Positions 25,099-37,071 of a stretch of 64,000 bases of DNA are shown here, one piece after another. The notes under the pieces were generated by a model. That model saw only the letters and a program-made list of their open reading frames with translations. It was not told the origin of the DNA and did no database searches. The stretch is from Ipomoea triloba. Its lineage: Eukaryota; Streptophyta; Magnoliopsida; Solanales; Convolvulaceae. A program made the translations under genes and the position numbers. The stretch covers positions 25,438,686-25,502,685 of the forward strand of contig NC_044920.1 in the NCBI RefSeq assembly GCF_003576645.1, written 5' to 3'. Each line of letters begins with the position of its first letter. The first letter of the stretch is position 1.

Positions 25099-26371
25099 TT
25101 AATATTGGGACAATGTCTCTTAGTTTTGTTTTATATATCAACACTAGGGGTGTGTAATCTATTAACCGAACCGTTTTAACCAAAGTTTTTAAAACTTTAA
25201 CCGTTAACCGAACTGAATTAAAATTTTTTTGGGATTGGTCTATTAACTGAACTTTTTAAAGCTAAAGTTCTAAATCCTAAAACTAATACCTATAATAATA
25301 AATTCAATTAAAATAATACATATAGTAATAAATCCATAAGAAAATATACAAAAATAATATCATAAATACATTACAAATTTAGAAAATATACAAAAATAAT
25401 ATCATAAATACATTACAAATTTATAGAGTATACAAAAATAATATCATAAATACATTACAAATTTATAGAGATTTTAAAAATAATATCATAAATACATTAC
25501 AAATTTATAGAGATTTTACATATTATATCATAAATACATTACAAATTTATAGAGATTTTACATATTATATTATATATTTATTTATTTAGTTATATATATG
25601 TTTAAAATTTCGGTTAATCGTTCGGTTGACCGACAATTTTGAACGCAATTAACCGTTAATCGAAATTTTAAAAAACCTTTAACGATTAACCGAACTGAAA
25701 AAGTTCTGTTAAAAACGGTTAATCGACACTTTCAAACCCAATTAATCATTAATTGAATTTTTAGAAAATCTTGAACCATTAACCGAAATTTTTTTTAAAA
25801 AAAACATTTAGCCATTAACCCAACCGAAAAAGTTCTGTTAAACAATGGTTAACCGTTCGGTTCGGTTAATGGTTAAAGGTTTTTTAAAATTTTAACTAAA
25901 CTTTTTAAAATTTTGATTCAATGGTATAGTTAATGGTTAAAGGTTTTTTAAAATTTCAATTAACGGTTAATTGGGTTCGAAATTGTCGGTTAACTATTTT
26001 TAACTAAACTTTTTCGGTTCGGTTAATGGTTAAAGATTTTTTAAAATTTCGATTAACGGTTAATTGGGTTCGAATTTGTCGGTTAACTATTTTTAACTGA
26101 ACTTTTATGATATTGTTTTTCTATATTTTGTTATGGATTTATTATATGTATTATTTTAATTAGATTTATTATAATAGGTATTATTTTTAGGATTTAGAAT
26201 TGTTGCTTTAAAAAATTCGGTTAATCTGTTAACCAACCGATTAATCGAAAACAATTTCAAGTCGGCTCGATTAACGGTTAAAGTTTTAAAAACTTCAGTT
26301 AAAATGGTTCGATTAATAGATTACACACCCCTAATGTTGATATACAAAACTAAACTAAGAGATATTGTCCC

Positions 26372-26427
<56 letters not shown>

Positions 26428-26651
26428 GTACCCATTTTGGTCCCTTGACTATTAAGTACCTATTTTAGTCCATCGACTATTGAAAATGACAATTTTGCCC
26501 CTCTATATAACGGCTGGTGGATGAAAATTGTAACGGAGGACCAAATTGAGCATAATTTTACAAGTTAGAGGACTAAATTGTGTACTTTTAATTCTATGGG
26601 ATAAAATCAAGTATTACGCTATAGTCGAGGGACCAAAATGGGTATTAACTC
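24828..26651. mobile_element. Nested foldback element, about 1.8 kb
   Basis: Outer inverted repeats of about 225 bp (24828-25055 and 26424-26651) start GAGTTAATACCCATTTTGGT, a terminus style common in plant MULEs. They are followed symmetrically by (TTA)n at 25050-25096 and (TAA)n at about 26379-26426. Inside is a second inverted pair (AGGGGTGTGTAATCTATTAA at about 25147 and its complement ending about 26333), rich in GGTTAACCGAAC-type motifs. No transposase ORF is present. A 9-bp target duplication is not evident (AAATTGTTT versus TTGTCTATT). Confidence 0.75.
25330..25572. repeat. Five tandem units inside the foldback element
   Basis: Imperfect units of about 45-52 bp containing ATATCATAAATACATTACAA. 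They occur only in the left arm, so the two arms of the inner palindrome are no longer equal in length. Confidence 0.8.
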
Positions 26652-28497
26652 TTGTCTATTGGCCTTCTTCGTTTAAGTCGGTATGGGTAACCTATATTGG
26701 TTTAGGTGGTTCTTTGTCAACTATGGTCACAAAGTAAATTTCAGCCATTATCATGCATGTACAGACTAAATCAAAACTTAAGGAAGGTGACAAATACCTA
26801 AATTATATATATTTGCTTTGTTTATAGTTTTTTTTTTTTTTAAATCTTATATTACTCAACCTAAGCTTGGACTAATTAGTTTCACCAAGTCAGATGCAGA
26901 TATTAGTACAATATATTAAAATTAAAAATAAAAATAAAAACATATGATTCACTAGTTTCAAAATTTACCTATTTTAATCTAGTGCACCTATATAAAATAT
27001 CGATTCTTTGATATTCTTATAAAAAAATTAAAATTTAAGATATAACCCATAGTTTTTTAATAGTATAAATATACATATATATAACATTGGTGGTGGGTGG
27101 AGTGCAAGGTGGAACCCGCCAACAATTAGATCTTGGTCGTATGTTCTGTAGGTTTAGTCTGAATAGTCACAAAAAATTAAGGAATTATATTTATCCGAAT
27201 AACACCAACATAATTATCAGATATAATATACTTGTAAATTTGTTGGATCATAATACTGATTTCTTTCAAATTACAAGAGAGTTTGTAGTCACTATCCAAA
27301 TAATATACGTTCTTGATGGACTCAATTATGATTTCAACCCATAACAAACAAGATTCATATGGATAATCAAGGCCATTATTGTCCAGGTGACCTAAATGAC
27401 TTTTTATTTTATTTTTTCCTTCATTTGATTAGACATAAATAGTACGTAGTAATTTATATTTCATATATAAATGTTTACAATGATAAATATCAATACCATT
27501 ATTTGAGTTGGCAATGTTTAACATATACTATATAAATAATAATTATGCACCCTAAATTTTAATTTAATTTTTTAATTGAGACAGACCATATTCTTAATTT
27601 GCAACTGCGAGGGACATGTCTGCAAAAATAATTAATTTACTTGACTTAAAATCTTTCAAGTTTGATTTCTTTCGCCAGCATTTCTATTCTAGGACATTTT
27701 TGAATTTTGAGGAGATCTATCTAATGTTGATAAAAAGAGGAAAAAAATCCATATCACAGATCGGAGATGTTAAAGCAAGTCTTGGATCCTTGCTAAAAGT
27801 GGTTGGATAAAAGGATGAGAGATACCTATGCTTATTAGGAAAGAACTGATAAACCTCTAGCTTTTGTCTTTGTTATGTTTTTGCTGCAGTACCTTAGGAG
27901 CACAAAAAAAGGGGAAATTTAATGAAGAGAGATACATAGCACATACTATACATTATTGTATCAGAGCATCACACCATTATTAAAGAAAAAACAGTAGGTC
28001 CTAAAAAGGTGGTTAAATAGATAAAGACATAATTCCCTTAAAAATTTCAAGTTCAGTTCTTGTCAATACTTTTTAAAGTTATGTTTTAGTGTAATTTATT
28101 TTTTTTATTTGTGAGAATTTACCTACTAATACAATAATGACTGAGAGTTTTCTTTATTATTAAAAAAAATAATAAAAAAAATTGAAAAACAAAAAAAGGT
28201 TTACAGAATCTGCAGGTCATAGTTATCTACAAAAAAAACATTCACATGTATGTTTGAACCTTGAAAAGAACACATCATAGGTATACTCGAAGCATATCGA
28301 ATCCAAAAGCAAAAAAGAATACATACAAAAGAGATAGTATGTATATGAGAATGTATAGAGGGGTATAATGTATAATGTAATAATGATGTAGATCGATGTG
28401 TAGAATATATATAATAAAACAAAAAGCAATAATAGTATGGGAGAAAGAAAATGTATAAAAGATGGGGTAAGAATGGGACAGTAAAGCACGCGTTGCC

Positions 28498-28586
28498 GGT
28501 GCAGGGAGGTGCATAAATATGGGGTGGTGGGTCCCTCCTTCTGGGTTTCCTCAAAAGCCTGACCCACACCCCCCTCACCCTGCACC
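28498..28586. other. GC-rich hairpin in AT-rich spacer
   Basis: The outer arms GGTGCAGGG (28498-28506) and CCCTGCACC (28578-28586) pair perfectly. The inner arms GGGGTGGTGGGTC (28521-28533) and its near complement (28561-28573) pair with one mismatch. No known miRNA sequence was recognised. Confidence 0.5.
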
Positions 28587-28944
28587 TGCATTCTTCTTTG
28601 CCCTGCTCCCATCTTTTTTTAACTAACAACATTTATTATTATTATTATTATTATTAATTCGTAGAAGAAGTTCAGACTGGATAAGTGTTAGTTGAGTTAT
28701 AAGTGTGAGTTTTTTTTTTTTTTTAAATAATGTTGAGGTTTATTACTTTATTTTATTTGGTATTGAATTATGAATAGGTTAGACACTTGATAAATTACAG
28801 TGTAGCCTCAAGGCAGGTTCAATATGTTAATTGATTCAAAATAGGGTTGATGTGATTCTTTTCTAGCCGTTAAAATGCGCGGATTTAAATTTTACCGAGT
28901 AACGATGATAAAATTAATTATTAAGATGAATACGTGTAGTCTTG

Positions 28945-29447
<503 letters not shown>

Positions 29448-31914
29448 CGAATTAATGAAATATTATTATATTACTAGTAGTTCTCCTAATACATGTAACT
29501 AATTTGAGTCTACCACTTAGGAACTTCTTGATTGCTTAGTAAGGTCATGTCACACGTTTACCAATATTGAAAATATTAAAGTTGATAGATGGCCAAGGCC
29601 ATGGACATTTCTCAGGTCTCCCGTTGGCTCAAACAAGCTCGATACCCCGATCATCTATGTCAGGATACATGCATACTAACTAGATCAATATACCGATGGA
29701 AAATACTCCATACATTCTGTATTCCACTATCACATGATCTGAATTTTTTCTATTTTGAACATCTGTGTATAAACACAACAAAGTTTTGATACACAACTCA
29801 ATTAGTTGACTAACATGTTTTTTTGGCAGCAATAGTATGTTGCATTGAATTCCACCAAGGGCAACAGGTATATATGAATTCGTTTCATTATGCATACACA
29901 ATGTACACAACATAGCTTTTTTTTTTTTGAAAACTACACAACATAGCTTTTGCGCGCAACTTAATTAGTTGACGAATTCAAAGCAAAGTTGACAAGACAT
30001 CCAGCTTATCCAACAACTCGACTATACATACTCAAAACCTACCACCAAAGATTTAGGGCAAAACCCCTTAGACAACCCACAATGCATAGGACATACGTAG
30101 TACACACATTGTTTAATGTGTTTGTTACTTGTTAGTAGTAGGTTGCAGCATCCAATTTAAGGTGAGGCACCCACTTGAACAGGACCTTTGATGCTATGTA
30201 TTCTCTTCCACACTCATAACTCATAATTCAAACCACGATTAAAAACACTATATCTTGTCGGTGCATAATTAAACAAAATAACTAACACAAGCTAATTAAG
30301 CATAATAATTAGCTAACAAATTTATGTACATGAAAAAAACAGGAATATAAATATAAAATTAAATACAATATAATGTCAGTGTTGCATGCATGGGATATAA
30401 AACAAAGAACAGTAAGTAGTAGAGTACAAGGTTTTCTCATTTTCTTTGTGATTTGGTGTTCCCATTGGTAGAGCATCATCATATATTGTGTCGAATATTT
30501 GTGGAATAGATTCTAAAGTGGTGAATCTGCAGCCACAAAATTTTCATCTGATCTCTTCCCCAAGAAGGTGCTGTCAAAAGTGGCATCATATCTTCCCCAC
30601 TTTTATGAGTACTGTTTTCCCAGTTTCTCTTTGGCCCTTTGCTCTCTTTGTGAATCTAAATCTTTCTTGGGTTTTTATTTCTTAAGATAACATTACTACT
30701 GGCAACAAACTTAGATTAATCACCCCAACTGGCATATATATGCCAAAAGTATTCTGAAAGATAAATTTCTTAGATTTTGTATTGATCACAACATCTATTC
30801 AATAAGTTACATGGTTAGAAAATCCGATGATTTTCAATCTATCACTAGATATATCATGGTATAATTCTTTTGTAATTTTAAATTTTTTACCATGAGTTGT
30901 TGAAAATAAGGGGAACATGTTGACTAACAACTAACCAGCTAGTAAAAAATAGTTAGTACCGTCGACCAGTGATCGGTAATAATAATGGGTATTTTTCTGA
31001 TCAAAACTCTAAATTTATTTTTTAGCTTCGCGCCAAAATTGTACACTTTTACGAATAAAGGAATCAATTTAAACTCAAATCTAATCTTCAATGTTTGTAG
31101 GAAGAATCAAACCCTTACCATGACGTTTAAGGTAGCACAAGTATGATATTAAGAGGGTTTCTCATCTATTAGACATTTTAGATCACTCCAAGTGGTCAAA
31201 AATCAGGGAAAATGCTGATAATCTGACCAACCACTAAAAAAGTTGCCAATATTACCCACACAATCAATGATTAGTAATTCTAGCTAATGTCTTTTTTTTT
31301 TTTCAAATCTTTTAAGTGGTAAAAAATATTAATAAAACATTATCATTCTTAATTGATCGAAAACCCTAAATTTCAACATAGTGTTTAATGATTGTGGGTG
31401 TAAATTAAAGTGAATTAACGTTTACTTTTTGATGGGTCAAGTTGAAGTGATATCATATTTATGTTTGTTTTGTGAACATATTAAACAAATTAGGAGTGAC
31501 GATAATCATAAACAGCATATGGTGATCTGGTCTGAGGAACAATTATTGTGTCCGGGCATTGAAACAGGAGTTTAAGTTAAACATAATTAGGGAATCTTAA
31601 TTATTTTTTGGATGAATTATTGAGCAGCAAACTAAAATACAAAGCAAGAAAGTTGGGTGCTGAAGTCCAGGGACAGTGAATGAGATCACGGGTGGTATTA
31701 TGAAACTAATGACAGGGACTAACTACGCACTAATTACATTAGTTTAATTAATGAATTAATTTAATGATCTTCTCGGATAGCGACAACAATGATGACACAC
31801 ATGGGTTTTCCCCGGAATCTGTGAACTAGTGCTACTGTACCAAGTACTAATAATTGAATAAAAATGGGTTTACGTACAGTGCATTATATTTTATTTGTTT
31901 GGCATTTTAAAAAG

Positions 31915-32123
31915 AGTAAATTGCACTTTTGGTCCTCTGACTATAGCACCCCTATTAATTTCAACACCTGACTTTTAAAAGCAACGAATTGATCCTCTAA
32001 CTATGCAATTTTTAACGAATTCGGTCCTTCCGGCCAAATCAGAGGCCAAATTAGGCCGGAATTCCCTAACCCTTCTCCGGTGACAATTTACTGAGGGCAG
32101 AACGGTCATTCTATAATGTAAAA
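31915..32123 (+). repeat. Left terminal inverted repeat of the MULE
   Basis: Matches the reverse complement of 36863-37071 apart from one base (CCCCTATT here, CCCTTATT in the partner). It probably contains transposase-binding sites and the transposase promoter. Confidence 0.95.
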
Positions 32124-32413
32124 AGGGGAAGCACAAAACAAAAAAAAATTACGCCTAATTTCCCCCAAATGTATCCGTCGAATTAGGGCAAAACGCAATC
32201 CCAATACAGTTTTGCCCCAATTTGCAATACTCAACACAAACAGCAAACTATCTACTGGGCGACGAACTCTCCTCGGCTAATTCGTCTGGGCAGGAGCAAA
32301 GAAGAAGGGAGAAAGCTAGGGTTCTGACTGGGCGTGGAGGCATAGTTCGTCTCGGCTAATTCGTCGTGGAGGCATAGTTCGTCTTCTTCGACTGGGCGTC
32401 CTCTCAATCAACG

Positions 32414-35400
32414 ATGCGGAAATCATCAGCAGCGCTTGGAACGGGTTCTGACCAATTTACGACACAACTAAGTAAGTAAAAATTTGAAATTGTGATACTA
32501 TTTGCTATTTGTGTTGAGTATTGTGTGTAGAGTAGAATGATAGTAAAGCATATCTAGGGTTTTGCGTGTGGTTTATATATGAATAAAGAATGACAGTAAA
32601 GTAAAGCATATATGTTCTGTGGGGGACCATTTTGTTTGAACTTTTGTCATATTTTAGTGTGTTTGGGCAGGGGGGGACCACTATGTTTTAACTTTTGTGA
32701 TAATGTCATGTGCATCTACTGTGATTAGGAAGCTTTTATGTATATATTTACTGGTTTTTGTTTTATGGGGACCACTTTGTTGAATCTTGCATGTTAAAAT
32801 TTGCTTTACAGGAGATGGAGTTGGTCCATTTACAGTTATCCTTTTCCATAATGGGATAATAAATAGGGTTGGTGAAGTGAAATATATGGGTGGTGATTAT
32901 GAATTGTATGAGAGAATGGAAGCAAAAGAATTGTGTTTAGATGGGTTGAAGGCTAGGATAAAGGAGTTAGGGTATTCTGATGTAGGAGTACTGATTTATT
33001 GTTTTTGGAATGAAAGACTAAAGTTACTACAGTCAGACAATGATGTTGTAAGGTTATTGAATGAGGATAACCCGGGAAAGTACTTAGAGCTTTGGGTAGA
33101 AACACTAGATGAACTAGACTTGGTTGATGCAAATATGGAAGTAGTTGACACAGATAGTGATTGGGAAAGGGAGGTTGAAGTTGAATTTATGGGGGTAGAT
33201 CATGAGGTTGGTCCAGAGGTTGATGAGGAGCTTAAACCTGACCAAGAAGAAGACAGTAGAGTTCAAACAGTAGCTAGAAAAAAGGTTATCACTCAAAATT
33301 TTGATGGCATCGACTATTCTGATGAGGAGTCACTAGTGGATTCTGATGCAAGTGATGGTGAGGGGAAGTGGCCTGTATTTAGACCTACAACAGACATGAA
33401 AGACCCCCAATTCACTTTAGGCATGACCTTTTCAACAAAAAATCAGTTTAGAGAAGCTGTGCAGAACTATGCTTTCAATAATGGCAAAGAAATTAAAACG
33501 TTGAAAAATGACAGCGTGAGATGCATTGTTAAGTGTACACATGAGGGTTGCCCATGGAGAATAGGACTGAGGAAAGTACTGAACTCATCATCATGGAGGA
33601 TTTTAAACATGAATGATGAACATGAAGGCTGTTTTTGGGTTTGGGAAAACAAAATGGTGAAATCAACTGTTGTTGCTAAGAGGTGGGCAACTGAATTAAA
33701 AGACCACCCTGATTGGATGATGAGGAAGTTCAAGGATAAGGTGTGCAGTAAAGAGGGATTTTATGTTAGTGATCAACAAGCCTATAGGGCAATCTGGAAG
33801 GCTAGGAAGTTAAGATTGAGCAATGAGGAGGACAATTTCAAGAGGATATGGAGTTACTGTGCAGAAGTTGAAAGAACAAACCCTAGAACAACATGTCTTG
33901 TGCAAACAATTCCCTCTGGTGATCAAAGTGGGCATGACAGATTTTTGAGAATGTATGTTTGTTGGGCAGCTTGCAAGCAGGGATTCAAACACTGTAGAGG
34001 ACTGATAGGTGTAGATGGCTGTCACCTTAGAGGTGCAACTGGTGGGATGATTTTGACTGCTGTAAGTGTAGATGCAAATGACAGTGTATTTCCAATAGCA
34101 TATGCTATTGTAGAAGGAGAGAAAAGGGAGTCTTGGAAGTGGTTCCTAACACTGTTGAAAGATGATTTGGAGATCACACCAAGTAGGGAGGATGAAATCT
34201 GTTTCATTAGTGACAAACAGAAGGGGTTACTTCCAGCTTTTGGTGAGGTGCTATCAGGTGTTCAGCACAGATTCTGTGTTAGACACTTGCATGCGAATAT
34301 GAAGGTAGCTGGTTTCCAGGGTAGGGCAATTAAGGATTGTCTATGGGCTTGTGCTAGGGCAACCACTGTTAATACTTTCAATGCAGCCCTAATCAAGATG
34401 AGGGGATTAGATGAGGATGCATACCAATGGCTAGGGGATAAGAGTCCAACTGAATGGTCCAGATCACACTTCTCTACAAACACAAGATGTGACATGCTGG
34501 TCAACAACATATGTGAGTCATGGAATTCTAAGTTGTTGGATGCAAGAGACAAACCAATCATAGACTGCTTAGAGGTTATAAGGAAACAATTGATGTCTAG
34601 ATTTTACGACCAAAGACAGAAAGCAGCAGAATGGAAGAGTTTGATATGCCCTACCATTGTGAAGAAGTTGAAACCAATTGAGAAGGAGGCTGCAGGGTAC
34701 TTGGCCACACAATGTGATCACTTCAAATTTGAGGTTGGACAGCTTTATGGGGATCAACACGAAGTTGATTTGGAAAGGAAAGAATGTTCTTGTAGGAAGT
34801 GGCAACTAAGTGGGATTCCATGCAAGCACGCACTATGTGCAATTTGGAAGAAATATGGCAAGGGTGCAGTGTTTGATTACGTCCATCCCTGTTACTCAAA
34901 GCAAACTTATCTGGAAATATATAGTGGAACTATCAACCCCATGGCAGGTCCTCCTGAGTGGCCTGTGTGTGACAGGGCCCCCCATTGCCACCTGTATATT
35001 CTGCCAAGGTAATTGTTACTTTCCACCTGTATATTCTGCCAATGTGTAATACCATAATATTTATAAGTTTTTGTTCCTATGCAGGTTGGGAGGCCAAAGA
35101 AACTGAGGAAAAAATCAGCAGATGAATTGAGTCAAGATGGCCTGAGAGTTTGTAGAAAGCATATTCCACTCCATTGCTCTGTGTGTAAAGAATCTGGACA
35201 CAATAGCAGAAAATGTCCTTCAAATCCTAATAAAAAGGTAAACGAGGATTAGTAGTTTGGTTTTTCTTTGTTTGTAATGTTTAAGAGCTATTGTTACTTC
35301 TTTTTTTCCAGTTGAAGCCTAAAAAGAAGGTCATATATTCCACCAACCAAATTCCCAGCCACTTACCTTCAGGTTCAAGACAGCAGCAGCAGTATGGCAG

Positions 35401-35725
35401 CAGCAGTGGATTTGGAGAACAACAGCAGCAGTTTGACAGCAGTGGAATTGGAGCACAGCAGCAGCAGGTTGACATCAGTGCCTTTGGAGCACAGCAGCAG
35501 CAGGTGGACAGCAGTGCATTTGGAGAGACTGAGCAGCAGTATGATAGCACTCAAGAGCAGCAGCAGCAGCAAGAAGAACTAGGATCCTCCAGCAGCCAAT
35601 TGAAGTCTAAGATGGGAACCAAGGTCAAGCAGTCCAACCGCAAGAAGCCATATTACACAAGGAGCAAGACTGTGTTCAAGTCCAAGTTCTTTGGCAACAA
35701 GGGTGACCCAATAGACCTTGAATGA
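32414..35725 (+). CDS. MuDR-family MULE transposase, one-base frameshift near C-terminus
   Basis: The DDE-type transposase of the surrounding MULE. Exons: 32414-32471, 32812-35008, 35085-35237 and 35312-35725. Exon 1 joins exon 2 at an AA/GTAAGT donor, phase 1. Order of parts: PB1-like N-terminal region, acidic linker, MuDR DNA-binding domain (about 33410-33750), MULE catalytic domain with Asp in GVDGCHL (34014) and in FISDKQKG (about 34208), SWIM zinc finger ECSCRKW..CKHALC (about 34785-34840), VGRPKKLRKKS, a CCHC knuckle CSVCKESGHNSRKC in exon 3, and a Gln/Ser-rich tail with repeats of GAQQQQVD-like units in exon 4. Exon 2 as sequenced stops at 35012 in frame. One extra base in the six-C run at 34978-34983 would bring it into phase with exons 3 and 4 (about 940 aa). 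Either a young disabling deletion or a homopolymer error. Confidence 0.88.
34988..35042 (+). repeat. 20-bp direct repeat around the exon-2 donor of the transposase
   Basis: The same 20-bp block occurs at 34988-35007 and 35023-35042, 35 bp apart. The first copy is followed by the GGTAAT donor; the second is followed by TGTGTAAT and may be a relic or alternative donor. Confidence 0.85.
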
Positions 35726-36163
35726 CTTCATTCCAACTTTGGTTATTTTTTTGAACTTTGGTTAAAGGAAAACAGATGACCTTGATGGTAGATGGAAAAC
35801 AGATGATTTGAAAACTTTATTTTGCAAAACAGTGTACTCATGGTGATGTAATGCTGGATAATGCAAAACAATGTAGTGATGGTGATGTAATGCTGGTGTA
35901 TGTAGTGATGGTTAATGCAAAAGTATGGTGTTTTGAAAGCTAACCATTTATATTTGTACATTGAAAGCTACCAAAACTTACAATGCACAAACAAACCATT
36001 TATATTTGTATTTGAATGCTACCAAATCACCAAAACATATATTACCAAATCTCACCACCATTCATAAATCACCAAAACATCCAAATTCATACATTAGAAA
36101 TACAACATACATTAGCAGCCCTACAAAAATTACAAATAGAAACCATAGTTTGGATCAATTTCA

Positions 36164-36685
36164 TTACATAAACCTACAAGTAACAAATACTACAAAAATT
36201 ACAATTAACACTACTACAACTTTGTAAAGCCAGTAGCACACTTTGGCATCATTTTTATCCCCTTTAATCTTCATATTCAATTTTCGTATCTCTTCATCTT
36301 GTTTGTTGATGCGTTTTAGCAGCCCCGGAATTATTCGCTTTGACCGATAGCACATTGGCGGATCATACCAATCAATAAATCCACATCCCACCTTCCTCTG
36401 GATCAAATTGAAACGGAATTTCATCAATTAGCTTCAAACACACACAAAAACATAACAAAATTTACGAAAACAAAATTACCCTAAACCCGAAAAAAACCTG
36501 TACAAAATTGAACTTACATTACCACCGGGGCATTGCCAAAACCTACGCCCTGGATTTTCAGTTGTCCATGAAGTTCGAATTTTGAGTTGCTCCCCACATC
36601 TACAATGGACAATTGGAAACCTTTCCCCAAATTCGTAGTACTCACTTCCTACATTAGATGAACAAGACGAATAGGAATTGGACAT
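36164..36685 (-). CDS. GRF-type zinc finger protein with C-terminal membrane helix (MULE second gene)
   Basis: Two exons on the minus strand, 36685-36518 and 36397-36164, GT-AG, phase 0, giving 133 aa. Residues about 24-72 form a GRF zinc finger: HCRCGEQLKIRTSWT, NPGRRFWQCPGG, then across the splice site GCGFIDWYDPPMC. In other proteins GRF fingers bind single-stranded DNA. A short coiled stretch (LLKRINKQDEEIRKLNMKI) and a C-terminal hydrophobic helix (YKVVVVLIVIFVVFVTC) follow. The plan matches proteins often annotated At4g04775-like. It lies inside the MULE, tail to tail with the transposase, and its 5' end abuts the right TIR, as mudrB does in maize MuDR, though mudrB is unrelated in sequence as far as I can tell. 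Role in transposition unknown. Confidence 0.85.
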
Positions 36686-36862
36686 ACCCGGACGATTACG
36701 AATTAGACGAACAAGATGGAATTAGCAGATTAAGAATTCTCTTCCTCCTTCTCTTCTTTCTTCTCTTCTTTCTTCTCTGCTTTCTTCTCTTCCGCCGTCG
36801 CAAAATACACCGCATTCGTCTTATAATATTAGGAAATAGTATTTTGATTTTGAGAAATTAAA

Positions 36863-37071
36863 TTTACATTATAGAATGACCGTTCTGCCCTCAGTAAATT
36901 GTCACCGGAGAAGGGTTAGGGAATTCCGGCCTAATTTGGCCTCTGATTTGGCCGGAAGGACCGAATTCGTTAAAAATTGCATAGTTAGAGGATCAATTCG
37001 TTGCTTTTAAAAGTCAGGTGTTGAAATTAATAAGGGTGCTATAGTCAGAGGACCAAAAGTGCAATTTACTC
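36863..37071 (-). repeat. Right terminal inverted repeat of the MULE
   Basis: Reverse complement of 31915-32123 with one mismatch. It ends 177 bases upstream of the GRF gene start and probably supplies its promoter. Confidence 0.95.

Larger units (their letters stand above)
31915..37071 (+). mobile_element. Complete Mutator-like element (MULE), 5157 bp
   Basis: The terminal inverted repeats are 209 bp each (31915-32123 and 36863-37071), starting GAGTAAATTGCACTTTTGGT; I found one mismatch between them. The element is flanked by a perfect 9-bp target duplication, TTTTAAAAA, at 31906-31914 and 37072-37080, the size typical of MULEs. It carries two convergent genes: a MuDR-type transposase (+, 32414-35725) and a GRF zinc-finger protein (-, 36164-36685). 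The near-identical TIRs suggest recent insertion. The transposase has a one-base frameshift, so autonomy is in doubt unless the frameshift is a sequencing error. Confidence 0.95.

Noticed and set aside
28201..28632. Minus-strand ORFs of 79-143 codons
   Set aside because: They run through AT-rich low-complexity DNA in three frames with no recognised motif; the hairpin explains the GC-rich part.
35281..35572. Cys/Leu-rich minus-strand ORFs
   Set aside because: They are the antisense of the Gln-rich transposase exon.
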